Source of the DNA: JALJPB01 sp963933115 | Lineage (GTDB): Bacteria > Pseudomonadota > Gammaproteobacteria > Enterobacterales > Alteromonadaceae | NCBI GenBank assembly: GCA_963933115.1 | Contig: CAWVSL010000026.1 | Span: forward strand, 1-39,422 | Direction: 5' to 3' | Length of the DNA: 39,422 nucleotides | Shown here: in pieces, positions 23,795 to 32,698 of the stretch | How the letters are laid out: the number at the start of each line of letters is the position of its first letter | Numbering within the stretch: the first letter of the stretch is position 1 | Translations under genes and position numbers: made by a program | Notes under the pieces: model-generated | What the model was told of the DNA's origin: nothing | What the model saw: only the letters and a program-made list of their open reading frames with translations | Databases searched by the model: none

Positions 23795-25249
23795 TTGTTT
23801 AAACTAAAGCCTTTGATTTTGGCAACCACATTAACAACATTATTAGCCGTCCCCTGTTCTTCTGCAGTAGAGACTAATAAAAACAAATTACCTGAGATTG
23901 GTGCTGCTGGTATTAGCGTATTATCTATTGATAAGGAACGCTTAATTGGCCAAGCCATGATGAAGCAACTTAGAGCATCTCAACCTATCATTAACGACCC
24001 TATTCTGATTGAATATATCAATGATCTAGGTAATCAATTGATAAAAAATGCTCAAGACATAAATTACAGTTTTGAATTTTTTCTAATTAAAAATAAAGAG
24101 CTCAATGCTTTTGCATTTTTTGGCGGACATGTGGGTATCCACAGTGGTTTAATAACAGCAGCTGACACTGAAAGTGAGTTAGCCTCTGTTCTTGCTCATG
24201 AGATATCTCATGTAAGCCAAAGGCACCTTGCAAGACGACTTGAGAGTCAAAGTCAAAGCCAATCATTATCAATGGCGGGGTTAATATCCGGGGTATTAAT
24301 ATCGTTAGTGAATCCGACTGTCGGCTTTGCTACCTTGATGGGTAGTATGGCATTAGGTCAACAGGCAAGTATTAATTATACCCGAGGGAACGAAAAAGAA
24401 GCCGACCGAGTAGGCATCGCTTTGCTATCAGCCAGCGATTTTGATCCTCAAGGTGCACCTGACTTTTTTAGCAAAATGGCGGCAAAATATCGTTATAAAA
24501 CGACGCCACCGCCAATGTTACTAACTCACCCTATACCGTCTTCAAGAATAACGGATGCAAGGCAAAGGGCGCATAGTTTGCCTGCCCGTAATTTACCAGC
24601 AAAGTTAAGCTTCGAGTTAACGAAGTCAAGAATTACCGCAAGGTATGAAAGTGATCCAAAATATAATATTAAACGTTATCAACGTCAACTTGATAAGAAA
24701 CTTTATATTTTAGAAGAGGCTGCTAATTACGGTTTAGCGATTTCGTATTTTGAAAATAAAGACTATATTGCCGCTAAAGTCATCTTAGAGCGTTTATTAA
24801 TTGCCGATAAAAACAACCTTTTTTATGTTGATGTATTAAGTGATGTTTATATTGCCCTTAAACAATTTGATCGTGGCATTAAAATGCTTAAAGATCTCGA
24901 TTTATTAATGCCTTATAATCAAGTTGTTACTTTAAATTATGCCAGTGTTTTACTGTCTGCAAAACAATATGAAAAATCAAGCCAAATTTTACAAGATTTT
25001 TTACTGGTTAAACCTGATAATTTTATTGCTTATGAGTTATTAACTGATATTTATAAAAAACAAGATAAAACAGCATTGATGCACAGTAGTAAAGCAGAAG
25101 TACTCGCAAGACTAGGCGCATATTCCACTGCTATTGATGAGTTGCAAACCGGTTATAACTTTGCTGTAGAGCAACCTTTGTTACAAAAACGAATTAAGGC
25201 AAGAATATTACAATTTCAAGCACAAGAAGATAAACTAAAGCGCTTATAA
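23795..25249 (+). CDS. bepA: Periplasmic metalloprotease-chaperone BepA
   Basis: A protein of about 484 aa matching BepA (YfgC), an M48 peptidase with C-terminal TPR repeats that checks outer-membrane protein assembly with the BAM complex. A signal peptide ends near SSA (residue 24). The zinc site is H135-E136-x-x-H139 (HEISH), E202 (EADRVG) and H245 (LLTHPIP). TPR-like helices fill residues about 310-480. The frame opens directly after a TAA stop, and the only possible starts are TTG codons at 23783 or 23795. I prefer 23795, with GGAAAA about 7 nt upstream and a cleaner signal peptide. bamC in the same window serves the same pathway. Confidence 0.93.
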   Translation: MFKLKPLILATTLTTLLAVPCSSAVETNKNKLPEIGAAGISVLSIDKERLIGQAMMKQLRASQPIINDPILIEYINDLGNQLIKNAQDINYSFEFFLIKNKELNAFAFFGGHVGIHSGLITAADTESELASVLAHEISHVSQRHLARRLESQSQSQSLSMAGLISGVLISLVNPTVGFATLMGSMALGQQASINYTRGNEKEADRVGIALLSASDFDPQGAPDFFSKMAAKYRYKTTPPPMLLTHPIPSSRITDARQRAHSLPARNLPAKLSFELTKSRITARYESDPKYNIKRYQRQLDKKLYILEEAANYGLAISYFENKDYIAAKVILERLLIADKNNLFYVDVLSDVYIALKQFDRGIKMLKDLDLLMPYNQVVTLNYASVLLSAKQYEKSSQILQDFLLVKPDNFIAYELLTDIYKKQDKTALMHSSKAEVLARLGAYSTAIDELQTGYNFAVEQPLLQKRIKARILQFQAQEDKLKRL

Positions 25250-25293
25250 AAACAGAAACATACCCTGTATTAATCTAATAACAAGAGACAATC

Positions 25294-25632
25294 ATGTTAA
25301 CAATTTACCATAATCCTCGATGTTCAAAAAGCCGTGAAACGCTACAACTGATTCAAAAAGCCAATAAAGAAGTAACTATCGTTGAGTACATCAAAAACCC
25401 CCTTAACATTGAACAAATTAAAGCTTTATTAAGCCTATTAAATATATCACCTATAGAAATGATGCGTACCAAAGAAGAAGAATTTAAAGCACTTAGTCTC
25501 AAGCAAGCAAACGATGACCAACTTATATATGCTATGGCGACACATTCTAAACTGATGGAACGCCCTATTGTTACTAACGGCAGTAAAGCGGTTATTGGTC
25601 GTCCACCTGAAAATGTTTTAACATTACTTTAG
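25294..25632 (+). CDS. arsC: Glutaredoxin-dependent arsenate reductase family protein
   Basis: A 112-aa ArsC/YfgD-type protein. The catalytic Cys is at position 10 (YHNPRCSKSRE). RTKEEEFKAL (about 59-68) and RPIVTNGSKAVIGRPPE (about 90-106) match the family. True ArsC reduces arsenate using glutathione and glutaredoxin, but the chromosomal YfgD type has not been shown to confer resistance. No other ars gene lies nearby. It is 44 bp behind bepA, as in E. coli. Confidence 0.88.
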   Translation: MLTIYHNPRCSKSRETLQLIQKANKEVTIVEYIKNPLNIEQIKALLSLLNISPIEMMRTKEEEFKALSLKQANDDQLIYAMATHSKLMERPIVTNGSKAVIGRPPENVLTLL

Positions 25633-25710
25633 TAATAACTAAATCATAAAGCTTTCCTAATACCTATAATTTAGCTGATATAATTTATCAGTAACAATGA
25701 GTAAACTAAA

Positions 25711-26106
25711 ATGAATAAACAACAAAGTATAAGTACTAAAAACTTAAAAACTATCACTTTAATTAGCTACTTTTCGTTATTGCTTTTTATGCCCTTATGG
25801 TTGATTTTTCTCAGCCCAAGCAGTGGCTTATCGCCAGCGCTTTCTCTCGTTATGTTTACTCTACCGTTATTATTTCCTTTAAAAGGTTTAGTCCAAGGAA
25901 ACCCTTATACTTACGCCTGGTCAAGTTTTATTATAATGATATATTTCTTACACAGTTTAACGACTTTGTGGGTATCTCCAAAAGACATGCTATGGGCGTT
26001 AATTGAATTATTTTTAGCAACCGTAATGTTCCTTGCAGGCAGTTATTATGCTAAATATAGAGGGCAAGAATTAGGTTTAAGTATTAGAGTAAAGAAGGAT
26101 AGTTGA
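25711..26106 (+). CDS. DUF2069 membrane protein
   Basis: A 131-aa inner-membrane protein with four predicted helices (about 17-35, 43-57, 66-86 and 92-111). The layout and the WVSPKDMLWALIEL segment fit DUF2069 (PF09842), of unknown function. It follows arsC by 78 bp. Its TGA stop overlaps the ATG of the next gene by one base, so translation of the lipoprotein gene is probably coupled to it. Confidence 0.75.
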   Translation: MNKQQSISTKNLKTITLISYFSLLLFMPLWLIFLSPSSGLSPALSLVMFTLPLLFPLKGLVQGNPYTYAWSSFIIMIYFLHSLTTLWVSPKDMLWALIELFLATVMFLAGSYYAKYRGQELGLSIRVKKDS

Positions 26107-27998
26107 TGAGAACTGATAAAAGTTTAAATTACATCATTAATCAATTTAAACGATCTCTATTGGTTTGTGTGTGTTTCTTGTTGTTTTCCGCATGCAATGA
26201 CTCAGTAGTATCTGACGTAGAAAAAATTAATACTGTTAACAAGGAAACAATGGTTAATCAGTCTGTTAACTTTTTTTTATACTTTCCAAACAAAGTAATT
26301 ACTGATATTAAATGGACTCAAACCTCCGGTCCTGTAACAGTTTTTTTAGCTAATACTAGTAAAGTTATTGCTTTTACACCTTCTATTGCCGGTGAATATC
26401 AATTTGATGTTTCATTTAACAATAATGGTGAATCACAACAACTAAGCCATTTTTTAACTGTATTAGATGAAGTGAGCGTTATTAATGCTAGATTAGATCA
26501 CGCTGTTTTAGAACAAAATAATGTTTCCCTTCGAGCAGAAATATCAGCTGACATTGCTATTGATAGTATTAGTTGGGAGCAACTATCTGAAGAAAAAGTA
26601 ACCTTTATTGAAAATGGCTTGTCCGTTAATTTTGAAGCACCGAGAGTTGATAAAGATACCTTGTTAACCTTTGAAGTAAAAGGTACCGCAAACGGAATTC
26701 TTGTCAGTGACACTGTCACTATATTGGTTGAAGATAGTGACCTAATTAAAAATAATGCCTACTTTAAAGACCGCAAAGCGTCCACTTTTCCTTATGACAA
26801 TACCGGCCCTTACGCTCAAGACATCGTTAACTGTGTTTATTCAAACCAACTGACAAGCTCATGCCCTCTCGAAAAACTTCCTTTAATAGCACATCAGAGC
26901 CTTACACCAACAGTTGAAGACATCATGAGTCGGGTTGTTGTTTCTCACCGGTGGATGGGTGATAGATTTAGAGATTTTTTATTACATAATGATAATAATA
27001 ATGATTTTAAAAACTTACTTAGGGCAACTACCGCTATTGTGATTTCTTATGATGTTCGCCCCTCTTTTTATTGGGCAGCAACGGGGGCAATATATCTTGA
27101 CCCAAAGAATTTTTGGTTATCACCCGATGAAAGGGATACCATCAATGAGTCAGCTGATTATCGAGCGTCTTTTGGGCGAGAGTTACAATTTACAATGCCT
27201 TGGCGTTATATCAAAGATAATGACTACGCCACTGACTATCCCTCTGAGACTATTCGTATTACCCGTAATGAAAACGACGGTTTATATCGTTTAGCGTCAT
27301 TGCTTTACCATGAACTAGCACACGCGAATGACTTTTTCCCAAAAACAGAATGGTTTATTCATGATCAAAGTTCACGTGTTTTGGATGCCGCCTTAAGCAC
27401 TAATTTTGAGTCTGATAATTTAGCTATTGCCTACCCATTATTTGGTGATGAAATCTATGCTTTGGCTCAAGTTAGCTTTTCTGGTGAAACAGCTACAAGC
27501 TTTCAGAAGTCATATTTACCCAGTGATATTAAAGATTTCTTCAAAATAGAGGTCGCCAATGATTATTATAATTACTCTTCCCCAAGAGAAGATTACGCGA
27601 TGCTTTTTGAAGAACTGATGATGCAGACAAGATATCAAGTTTTAAGGGATACCGCAGTAACCAACCTTCCAAGTGGTGAGAATACTTCTATTCGAGATTA
27701 TATTGTCGCTTGGGGACAAAGAGGACGAATTGGTGAGACCAACATTAAAGATAGGGTAGAGTTTGTAACCAAAAGAATATTACCAGAATTTGAAAGTGCA
27801 ATGATAATTGCAAATCTGCCACCACCTATTGCTATGATCGAAGGTGACGACTGGTTAGATAACTTATCCATTAGCCCTACGGTTACAGGAAAGGATAGTA
27901 ACGTTAAAGCGATGAACGCTGACAAATTCAATAGTCGGTTATATCCAGGTGTGACTGGAAAAAGAACTTATTATCACAAAGAGTTACCTGAAAATTAG
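26106..27998 (+). CDS. Unknown zincin-like lipoprotein
   Basis: A 630-aa exported lipoprotein of no family I recognise. The signal peptide ends in LLFSAC (Cys30). Two Ig/PKD-like beta domains follow (about 40-120 and 125-210). The C-terminal half contains HELAH at 402-406 (LASLLYHELAHANDFF), a classic HExxH zinc-peptidase motif. Further on, REDYAMLFEELMMQ (about 494-507) could supply the third ligand. Conserved-looking aromatic stretches (SHRWMGDRFRDF, PSFYWAATGAIYLDP) surround it. The substrate is unknown; a surface or periplasmic protease is a fair inference. The start is ATG 26106, overlapping the DUF2069 stop by one base. A weak stem-loop spans its own stop codon. Confidence 0.7.
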   Translation: MRTDKSLNYIINQFKRSLLVCVCFLLFSACNDSVVSDVEKINTVNKETMVNQSVNFFLYFPNKVITDIKWTQTSGPVTVFLANTSKVIAFTPSIAGEYQFDVSFNNNGESQQLSHFLTVLDEVSVINARLDHAVLEQNNVSLRAEISADIAIDSISWEQLSEEKVTFIENGLSVNFEAPRVDKDTLLTFEVKGTANGILVSDTVTILVEDSDLIKNNAYFKDRKASTFPYDNTGPYAQDIVNCVYSNQLTSSCPLEKLPLIAHQSLTPTVEDIMSRVVVSHRWMGDRFRDFLLHNDNNNDFKNLLRATTAIVISYDVRPSFYWAATGAIYLDPKNFWLSPDERDTINESADYRASFGRELQFTMPWRYIKDNDYATDYPSETIRITRNENDGLYRLASLLYHELAHANDFFPKTEWFIHDQSSRVLDAALSTNFESDNLAIAYPLFGDEIYALAQVSFSGETATSFQKSYLPSDIKDFFKIEVANDYYNYSSPREDYAMLFEELMMQTRYQVLRDTAVTNLPSGENTSIRDYIVAWGQRGRIGETNIKDRVEFVTKRILPEFESAMIIANLPPPIAMIEGDDWLDNLSISPTVTGKDSNVKAMNADKFNSRLYPGVTGKRTYYHKELPEN

Positions 27999-28060
27999 TA
28001 TGTACATAAAATACTAATGTTTGAGAGGAAATACCTGGGGAAATTCACTAGCCATAAAGA

Positions 28061-28774
28061 CTATTTTTCAAGAACATCTTTAATGAAAGGGATAGTGATT
28101 TTTCTTTGCTCTATAATAGATGCTTTATCAAGGACATCAAGTGATTCAATTAGGCTGCCCATATCTCGAGATAATCGATTTAATAAAAACTTAACCACAT
28201 CATCTGATAACAATAAACCACGCTGTTGGGCTCTAAATTGTAATGCTTTGATCTTTTCTTCATCGGTTAATGCTTTAACTTGTTCGGTATAGCCCCAAGT
28301 TAAACGAGAAACGAGGTCAGGTAATGTGATACCTAATTGCTGAGCACTTTGGTTACCGGTAATAATTAAGCGTTTATTTTGTTCTAGCAGGCGATTATAC
28401 AAATCAAATATTGCTTGCTGCCATTGTGGCTCTCCAGAAATTACGTCGATATCATCTAAACAGATGATATCGATAGATTCTAAACCATCAAGCACTTCAA
28501 CAGCCAAATGCTTAAGCTCTGAAAAAGACAAACATAAGGAAGATTTACCTAAAGAAGCGGCATAAGCACTGCAAGCATGTAATAAATGTGACTTGCCGAC
28601 ACCTTTTAAACCAAAAAGGTAAAAACTATGAGGTGTGTGCTCTGTGGGTGACTGATCGTTAATAAAATGCTGAAGTTGAGCAACAATCCCTTGGTTAACT
28701 GTGGTTTTATAACTGCTAAACGTTTCATCATCAGGTAACTGAACAGCTAACGCCAACTGAGAAATTTGGCTCAT
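28061..28774 (-). CDS. hda: DnaA inactivator Hda
   Basis: A 237-aa AAA+ protein that, with the DNA sliding clamp, turns active ATP-DnaA into ADP-DnaA. Walker A is GLKGVGKS (55-62), Walker B is ICLDDID (104-110), and LVSRLTWG and LLSDDVVKFLLNRLSRD match family motifs. The N-terminal clamp-binding motif, QLSLPL in E. coli, is QLALAV (6-11) here, so the middle and end are less ideal. The next stretch, LPDDETF, is conserved. The start is ATG 28774. Its ATGA overlaps the DUF2066 stop by four bases, so it is translationally coupled to that gene. Confidence 0.93.
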   Translation of the reverse strand: MSQISQLALAVQLPDDETFSSYKTTVNQGIVAQLQHFINDQSPTEHTPHSFYLFGLKGVGKSHLLHACSAYAASLGKSSLCLSFSELKHLAVEVLDGLESIDIICLDDIDVISGEPQWQQAIFDLYNRLLEQNKRLIITGNQSAQQLGITLPDLVSRLTWGYTEQVKALTDEEKIKALQFRAQQRGLLLSDDVVKFLLNRLSRDMGSLIESLDVLDKASIIEQRKITIPFIKDVLEK

Positions 28775-29925
28775 GGCTTGCCCCAATAAAAAACGGGTAC
28801 GGTATTAGCTGAGTCTTTAGCAAAGGGATCACTATATTGTTCAAGCTGATTATCAAGCTTTAATGATAACAATAAAGTTTGTTTTGAACCCAGTAAGTCA
28901 AGTTTAAAGCGTCGGTTACTCCCATCAGCACTTAATAATACCACAGAGTTAACTACAGAAAGATCTAGTAAAAAATTGGTTAATGCGATGTATTCATTCA
29001 TAGACTCAATATTAGTGACATCAATTATCAATTCATCATTTGCATATTCAGACAAAGCGTAACCTTGATAAATAACATCGGTAATATCAGAAAATGCGTT
29101 TGTTAATAATGATTCGCTGTCACTGCCCTGATAATTTTTCTCAGAAGATTTATTAACTTGCGCACCTAACAGAGACCAATCTAATACATACTGCTGGGGA
29201 TTATTTAGCGTATCACAAAGAGGTCGACAGTCACCTTTGACCTCAATGTCTTTTAACAAACTAGAATTTGAAATTCTGATAACAACCACTGCGTCTGCTC
29301 CATAACGTTCTGATGCCGCCATTATAGGAGTAGAAAATTTCCCCCATAGATCAGGAATCACAATTTGGGTTGCATCGGTAAAGTCCATTAATGGAATAAT
29401 AACGGGCAGTCCACGCTTTTCTGCCAGGCTTAGAACTAGTGATGGTGCATTAGAATGGCTTGACTCAGATAATATTTGACGAGAAAAAAAATCTTCTTCA
29501 ACTAACCAAAAAAGTACCTTAGGACGTAACCTTCCCCACAAGGGTAATCGGGCTTTTTGTAATAACTGATTGATTTTATTTTCGTCAAAACTGGCAATTA
29601 AAAATAAAGATTCCGAATTATTAGCAGGAACAGTTTCTATCGGTAAGGTTTTGGTTTCTGCCCGCGAATAACTAAACTGAGAAACATAAAGACGAGGATT
29701 TTTTAGTGCTTTTTGTATTAGTGCATTGGATAAAACAAATTTTTCACCCCCAACTTTGACCAACACTGTCTGCATTGTTTTTTTTAGCGCACTACTTCTT
29801 TGAGATGAGTCTTGTGAAGTAACAAGTACTTTTGCCTGATATAAATCTTTAACTTCAACAGCATTTACCCAACTCGATAAAGTAAAAACAAGAATAACGC
29901 AAAAAACAGAACAGTTTTTAAACAT
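28771..29925 (-). CDS. DUF2066 exported protein
   Basis: A protein of about 384 aa with an N-terminal signal peptide (about residues 1-21, ending SSWVNA). The mature part fits DUF2066 (PF09839), of unknown function, which regularly precedes hda in gammaproteobacteria. Typical pieces are LYQAKVLVTSQDSSQRSSAL and LVKVGGEKF. It contains several cysteines (for example CRPLC near residue 235) that could form disulfides in the periplasm. I start it at ATG 29925 rather than the TTG at 29940. It overlaps hda by four bases. Confidence 0.85.
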   Translation of the reverse strand: MFKNCSVFCVILVFTLSSWVNAVEVKDLYQAKVLVTSQDSSQRSSALKKTMQTVLVKVGGEKFVLSNALIQKALKNPRLYVSQFSYSRAETKTLPIETVPANNSESLFLIASFDENKINQLLQKARLPLWGRLRPKVLFWLVEEDFFSRQILSESSHSNAPSLVLSLAEKRGLPVIIPLMDFTDATQIVIPDLWGKFSTPIMAASERYGADAVVVIRISNSSLLKDIEVKGDCRPLCDTLNNPQQYVLDWSLLGAQVNKSSEKNYQGSDSESLLTNAFSDITDVIYQGYALSEYANDELIIDVTNIESMNEYIALTNFLLDLSVVNSVVLLSADGSNRRFKLDLLGSKQTLLLSLKLDNQLEQYSDPFAKDSANTVPVFYWGKP

Positions 29926-30032
29926 ATTTAATAAAAGCAAGCCGAATAATCAATTTCATAGCCGTGATATTACTTGTTTTTGGCCAATAATAAAAATAAT
30001 TTCTTATAAAGATTTTATCCTCGGCCATGCGC

Positions 30033-30041
30033 TGTTAGAAT
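30033..30041 (+). promoter_or_regulatory. Extended -10 promoter of purMN
   Basis: TGTTAGAAT is an extended -10 element (TGn plus TAGAAT) 40 bp before the purM GTG. No strong -35 box is seen. Transcription would start near 30048. No clear PurR operator is visible close by. Confidence 0.4.
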
Positions 30042-30081
30042 ACGGGCCTTTAAATACTGTCGGTAATTTTTGAGGTTTCTC

Positions 30082-31137
30082 GTGAGCAAACAAAAACAGT
30101 CCTTAAGCTATAAAGATGCTGGTGTTGATATTGATGCTGGTAATGCCCTTGTTGAAAACATTAAAGGTGCGGTAAAACGTACAACTCGTCCCGAAGTTAT
30201 GGGTGGTTTAGGTGGCTTTGGCTCAGTTTGCCAATTACCCACAGGTTATAAAGAACCTGTTTTAGTCGCAGGCACTGATGGTGTAGGTACTAAACTACGA
30301 TTAGCGATTGATTTAGCTAAACACGACACCGTTGGCATTGACCTAGTCGCAATGTGTGTTAATGATCTAATAGTACAAGGTGCTGAACCTTTATTTTTCT
30401 TAGATTATTACGCAACGGCTAAATTAGATGTTGATGTGGCCTCCGCTGTTGTTGAAGGTATAGCTGAAGGTTGTGTAAGATCTGGCTGTGCATTAGTTGG
30501 TGGTGAAACGGCTGAAATGCCAGGTATGTACCACAAAGGTGATTATGACATTGCTGGTTTTTGTGTCGGTGTTGCTGAAAAGTCTCGTTTACTTGATGGC
30601 AGCGAAGTCACTGCTGGTGATCAAATCATCGCCCTTGGTTCGTCTGGTCCACATTCAAATGGTTATTCACTTATTCGTAAGGTATTAGAAGTTAATAATA
30701 CTGATACTGATGAGTTACTTAATGGTAAAACCATTGGCGATCATTTAATTGAACCCACTAAAATTTATGTCAAGTCGGTATTAGCATTACTTAAAGATGT
30801 TAATGCTCATGCTTTATGTCATATCACTGGTGGTGGATTTTGGGAAAATATCCCACGGGTTTTACCTGAAGGTGCTAAAGCTGTTATTGATGGAAGTTCA
30901 TGGCAATGGCCTGAAATTTTCAACTGGCTTCAAGAAAAAGGTAACATTACGACACATGAAATGTACCGTACTTTTAATTGTGGTGTTGGTATGGTTATAG
31001 CCGTACCTGCAGATAAACTTGAGCAAAGTATCGAGTTATTAAAAGCACATGGTGAAGATGCTTGGCATATTGGTGCAATTGAAACAGCTCAAGATAACGA
31101 AGAACAAGTTGTTATTAACAATAGCACCGGAGTTTAA
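30082..31137 (+). CDS. purM: Phosphoribosylaminoimidazole (AIR) synthetase
   Basis: A 351-aa enzyme of the fifth purine step, closing the FGAM ring to AIR with ATP. Family motifs are plain: VLVAGTDGVGTKLRLA, MCVNDLIVQGAEPLFFLDYYA, GCALVGGETAEMPGMY, GLSSGPHSNGYSLIRKV-like and HITGGGFWENIPRVLP. The start is GTG 30082, because TGAGG lies 7 nt before it. The longer TTG frame at 30070 would put that site inside the gene. purN follows after 7 bp; the two form the usual purMN operon. Confidence 0.97.
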   Translation: MSKQKQSLSYKDAGVDIDAGNALVENIKGAVKRTTRPEVMGGLGGFGSVCQLPTGYKEPVLVAGTDGVGTKLRLAIDLAKHDTVGIDLVAMCVNDLIVQGAEPLFFLDYYATAKLDVDVASAVVEGIAEGCVRSGCALVGGETAEMPGMYHKGDYDIAGFCVGVAEKSRLLDGSEVTAGDQIIALGSSGPHSNGYSLIRKVLEVNNTDTDELLNGKTIGDHLIEPTKIYVKSVLALLKDVNAHALCHITGGGFWENIPRVLPEGAKAVIDGSSWQWPEIFNWLQEKGNITTHEMYRTFNCGVGMVIAVPADKLEQSIELLKAHGEDAWHIGAIETAQDNEEQVVINNSTGV

Positions 31138-31144
31138 TGAAGCG

Positions 31145-31807
31145 ATGCCAGGATTACAGTCAAAGCGAAGTCGAATTGTTGTATTAATTTCTGGCGGTGG
31201 TACTAATTTACAGGCAATTATTGATGCCTGTAAATCACCAACATTTCCTGGCGAAGTTGTTGGTGTGCTGTCAAACAAACCCGATGCCTACGGTTTAGTT
31301 AGAGCAAGTAACGCTGATATTGAAACAATGTCATTATCTCACAAGGATTTCGACTCAAGAGAAAACTACGACCAAGCAATCATTGCTAAAATTGACTGTT
31401 TGAAACCAGATCTAATTATATTAGCTGGCTTTATGCGAATATTAACCGCAGATTTTGTTAATCACTTTCAAGGTAGGTTAATCAATATTCACCCTTCGCT
31501 ATTACCTAAGTATCAAGGCTTGAATACCCATCAACGAGCCATTGATGCCGGTGATACCGAACATGGTGTGAGTGTTCATTTTGTTACTGAGGAGCTTGAT
31601 GGTGGACCGGTGATCTTACAAGCTAAAGTCCCTGTTTTCCCTGAAGATACCGCTGATGATTTAGCGAAACGAGTACATCAACAAGAGCACCGTATTTATC
31701 CACTCGTGGTAAAATGGTTTGGTTTAGGTCGTTTAACAATGGCTAACGAAAAATCAGTATTAGATGGTGATATTTTACCCATTGCAGGCTATGCTAACGA
31801 AGATTAG
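31145..31807 (+). CDS. purN: Phosphoribosylglycinamide formyltransferase
   Basis: A 220-aa enzyme that transfers a formyl group from 10-formyltetrahydrofolate to GAR in the third purine step. The phosphate loop is SGGGTNL (16-22). Catalytic residues by homology are N114 and H116 (INIHPSLLP) and D152 (ELDGGPV), an offset of 8 from the E. coli enzyme throughout. I chose ATG 31145, which gives the usual N-terminus (RIVVLISGGGTN). The longer upstream frame lies inside purM. Confidence 0.96.
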   Translation: MPGLQSKRSRIVVLISGGGTNLQAIIDACKSPTFPGEVVGVLSNKPDAYGLVRASNADIETMSLSHKDFDSRENYDQAIIAKIDCLKPDLIILAGFMRILTADFVNHFQGRLINIHPSLLPKYQGLNTHQRAIDAGDTEHGVSVHFVTEELDGGPVILQAKVPVFPEDTADDLAKRVHQQEHRIYPLVVKWFGLGRLTMANEKSVLDGDILPIAGYANED

Positions 31808-31810
31808 TCT

Positions 31811-31840
31811 TTGATTCATTTAAATCGATTATAATATAAT
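31811..31840 (+). promoter_or_regulatory. Candidate promoter of the DUF3108 gene
   Basis: TTGATT (31811-31816) and TATAAT (31835-31840) are spaced by 18 bp, just past purN. The leader would be under 20 nt. A second overlapping TATAAT is at 31830-31835. This suggests the gene can be expressed separately from purMN. Confidence 0.45.
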
Positions 31841-31864
31841 CTATATTTTTGATAAGGTAAGAGA

Positions 31865-32698
31865 ATGTCAACACTTAAATCTTTTAACCATCTAATTCTA
31901 TTAGCTTTATTTGTTGGCTCGCTGCCTTTTACGCAAGCCAACGAAAAACCCAGTGATGAAATATCTAATCCCCTCATCGTCCAACCTTTTCTTGCAACCT
32001 ATAGTATTCTTCATAAATCAGATCCCGTTGGAACATCGACTAGAACACTTAAAAAACTTGTTGATGGCAATTTCGAGTACAGCTACCACAGTAAGATAAA
32101 ATGGTTAATATTTTCAGATAAGCGTCGTGAAACCTCTATTTTAAAAGTAGACGACAATAAAGTTATTCCAATAAGCTACTTATATAAACGTAAAGGGACA
32201 GGTCGAGATAAATCTTATCACTGGTCATTCGATCACAATGAATCAACGGCAACAAACATTAAAGATAATCGTACTATCAAGCTAGATATTACGAACGGAT
32301 TACAAGATAAATTGAGCTATCATTTACAACATAGAATCAATTTAATTAAAGCTTATGAGACCCCTGATACAGAAGATATCGCTAAGAAAAATAGTTTCTC
32401 TTATTCGGTCGTAAGTACATCAGGGTCTATCAAAGATTATGTTTATCAAAATGATGGTGAAGAGGAACTAGTATTACCTTACGGCTTAATTAAAACAGTA
32501 AGGTTTAAACGTGAAGTTCTTGAAAAAAAACGCGTAACCTATGCTTGGTTCGCGCCAGAATTAGATTTTTTACTGGTTAAACTTTATCAAGTCAAAGCAG
32601 GTGTTGAACAATTTGAAGCACAATTAACCACCTTGACTGTTAATGATGTTATCACTAATGACTCCTCACTAAAAAAATCAACCACCGCTAACGACTGA
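31865..32698 (+). CDS. DUF3108 periplasmic protein
   Basis: A 277-aa exported protein. The signal peptide runs to about residue 25 (FTQA/NE). The mature part fits DUF3108 (PF11306), a beta-rich family of unknown function often found beside purMN in gammaproteobacteria. Typical pieces are LATYSILHKSDPVGTSTRTL and YAWFAPELDFLLVKLYQ. AAGGTAAGAG is a good ribosome site. Its last 21 bases overlap the end of the convergent YafJ-like gene, so the two messages are antisense at their ends. Confidence 0.85.
   Translation: MSTLKSFNHLILLALFVGSLPFTQANEKPSDEISNPLIVQPFLATYSILHKSDPVGTSTRTLKKLVDGNFEYSYHSKIKWLIFSDKRRETSILKVDDNKVIPISYLYKRKGTGRDKSYHWSFDHNESTATNIKDNRTIKLDITNGLQDKLSYHLQHRINLIKAYETPDTEDIAKKNSFSYSVVSTSGSIKDYVYQNDGEEELVLPYGLIKTVRFKREVLEKKRVTYAWFAPELDFLLVKLYQVKAGVEQFEAQLTTLTVNDVITNDSSLKKSTTAND

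Noticed and set aside
25294..25632. Arsenic resistance locus
   Set aside because: Only a housekeeping YfgD-type ArsC is present; no arsR, arsB or acr3 lies nearby.
27995..28017. Terminator at the end of the zincin-like gene
   Set aside because: The stem is 7 bp of mostly A-T pairs with no T-run, so it is too weak to call.
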